Program-made: the position numbers and the translations under genes
Assembly (NCBI GenBank): GCA_031279525.1
Contig: JAITIH010000134.1
Span: forward strand, 1-5,540
Source of the DNA: Deltaproteobacteria bacterium
GTDB taxonomy: Bacteria > Desulfobacterota > Desulfarculia > Adiutricales > Adiutricaceae
Length of the DNA stretch: 5,540 nt
Direction: 5' to 3'
In this document: positions 5,530 through 5,540 of the stretch, piece by piece
Numbering within the stretch: the first letter of the stretch is position 1
Layout: every line of letters begins with the position of its first letter
The notes under the pieces: model-generated
The model's database searches: none
Told to the model about the DNA's origin: nothing
Seen by the model: the letters and a program-made list of their open reading frames with translations, nothing else

Positions 5530-5540
5530 TTTAAGTGGCT

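Larger units (their letters stand above)
5047..5540. other. Region downstream of the tRNAs without a secure gene
   Basis: It begins GC-rich, passes through five 15-base repeats (5076-5150) and a doubtful small frame, and turns strongly AT-rich from about 5425 to the end. Structures seen are a perfect 14-base palindrome (5382-5395), two overlapping hairpins (5398-5419) and a long AT-rich inverted repeat (5491-5529). The word AAGTGGCT occurs at 5358-5365 and 5533-5540. No integrase, transposase or tRNA 3'-end duplication is present within the window. Confidence 0.65.

Noticed and set aside
5036..5540. Integration (att) site at the tRNA-Glu 3' end
   Set aside because: No second copy of the tRNA 3' end is found in the window, only a short GGGTTCA match near 5375, and there is no integrase.

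Overview
The window carries three protein genes on the minus strand, a two-tRNA cluster on the plus strand, and long intergenic stretches rich in hairpins and tandem repeats. The minus-strand order, in the direction of transcription, is cytidylate kinase (cmk, 3442-4131), a membrane chemoreceptor (1088-3106) and a small protein resembling CesT-type type III secretion chaperones (460-897). The plus strand carries tRNA-Lys(UUU) and tRNA-Glu(UUC), both with encoded CCA ends.

The source is a Gram-negative-type bacterium. The chemoreceptor implies taxis and the small protein suggests a type III secretion system or flagellar-type export elsewhere in the genome. The tRNA-Glu and the HAMP-less receptor layout recall deltaproteobacteria (Desulfobacterota). 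That is an impression from memory, not a placement. Genes and spacers are moderately GC-rich and crowded with the word GGCC. Stretches near 120-260, 4205-4320 and 5420-5540 are clearly AT-rich.

Layout: 1-459 has no secure gene but holds a good minus-strand terminator (25-61) and a stem (401-428) whose wobble pairs fit only minus-strand RNA. Next come the chaperone-like gene, a terminator (956-980) for the chemoreceptor, and the chemoreceptor itself. A 335-base GC-rich spacer contains four copies of a 19-base repeat. cmk follows, with a 5' leader that can fold two exclusive ways and a near-consensus sigma70 promoter at 4230-4257. The 740-base gap between cmk and the tRNAs contains a very good sigma70 promoter (4717-4745), immediately followed by a terminator-like hairpin (4768-4809). 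After tRNA-Glu lie five copies of a 15-base repeat, a doubtful small frame, and an AT-rich tail with inverted repeats.

The three protein genes probably do not form one operon. They are separated by 190 and 335 bases with terminator-like signals between them, and nothing in the sequence links their functions. No defence system, CRISPR array, transposase or integrase is visible. The items most worth following are the promoter/terminator pair ahead of the tRNAs, the orphan chaperone-like gene and the two tandem repeats.
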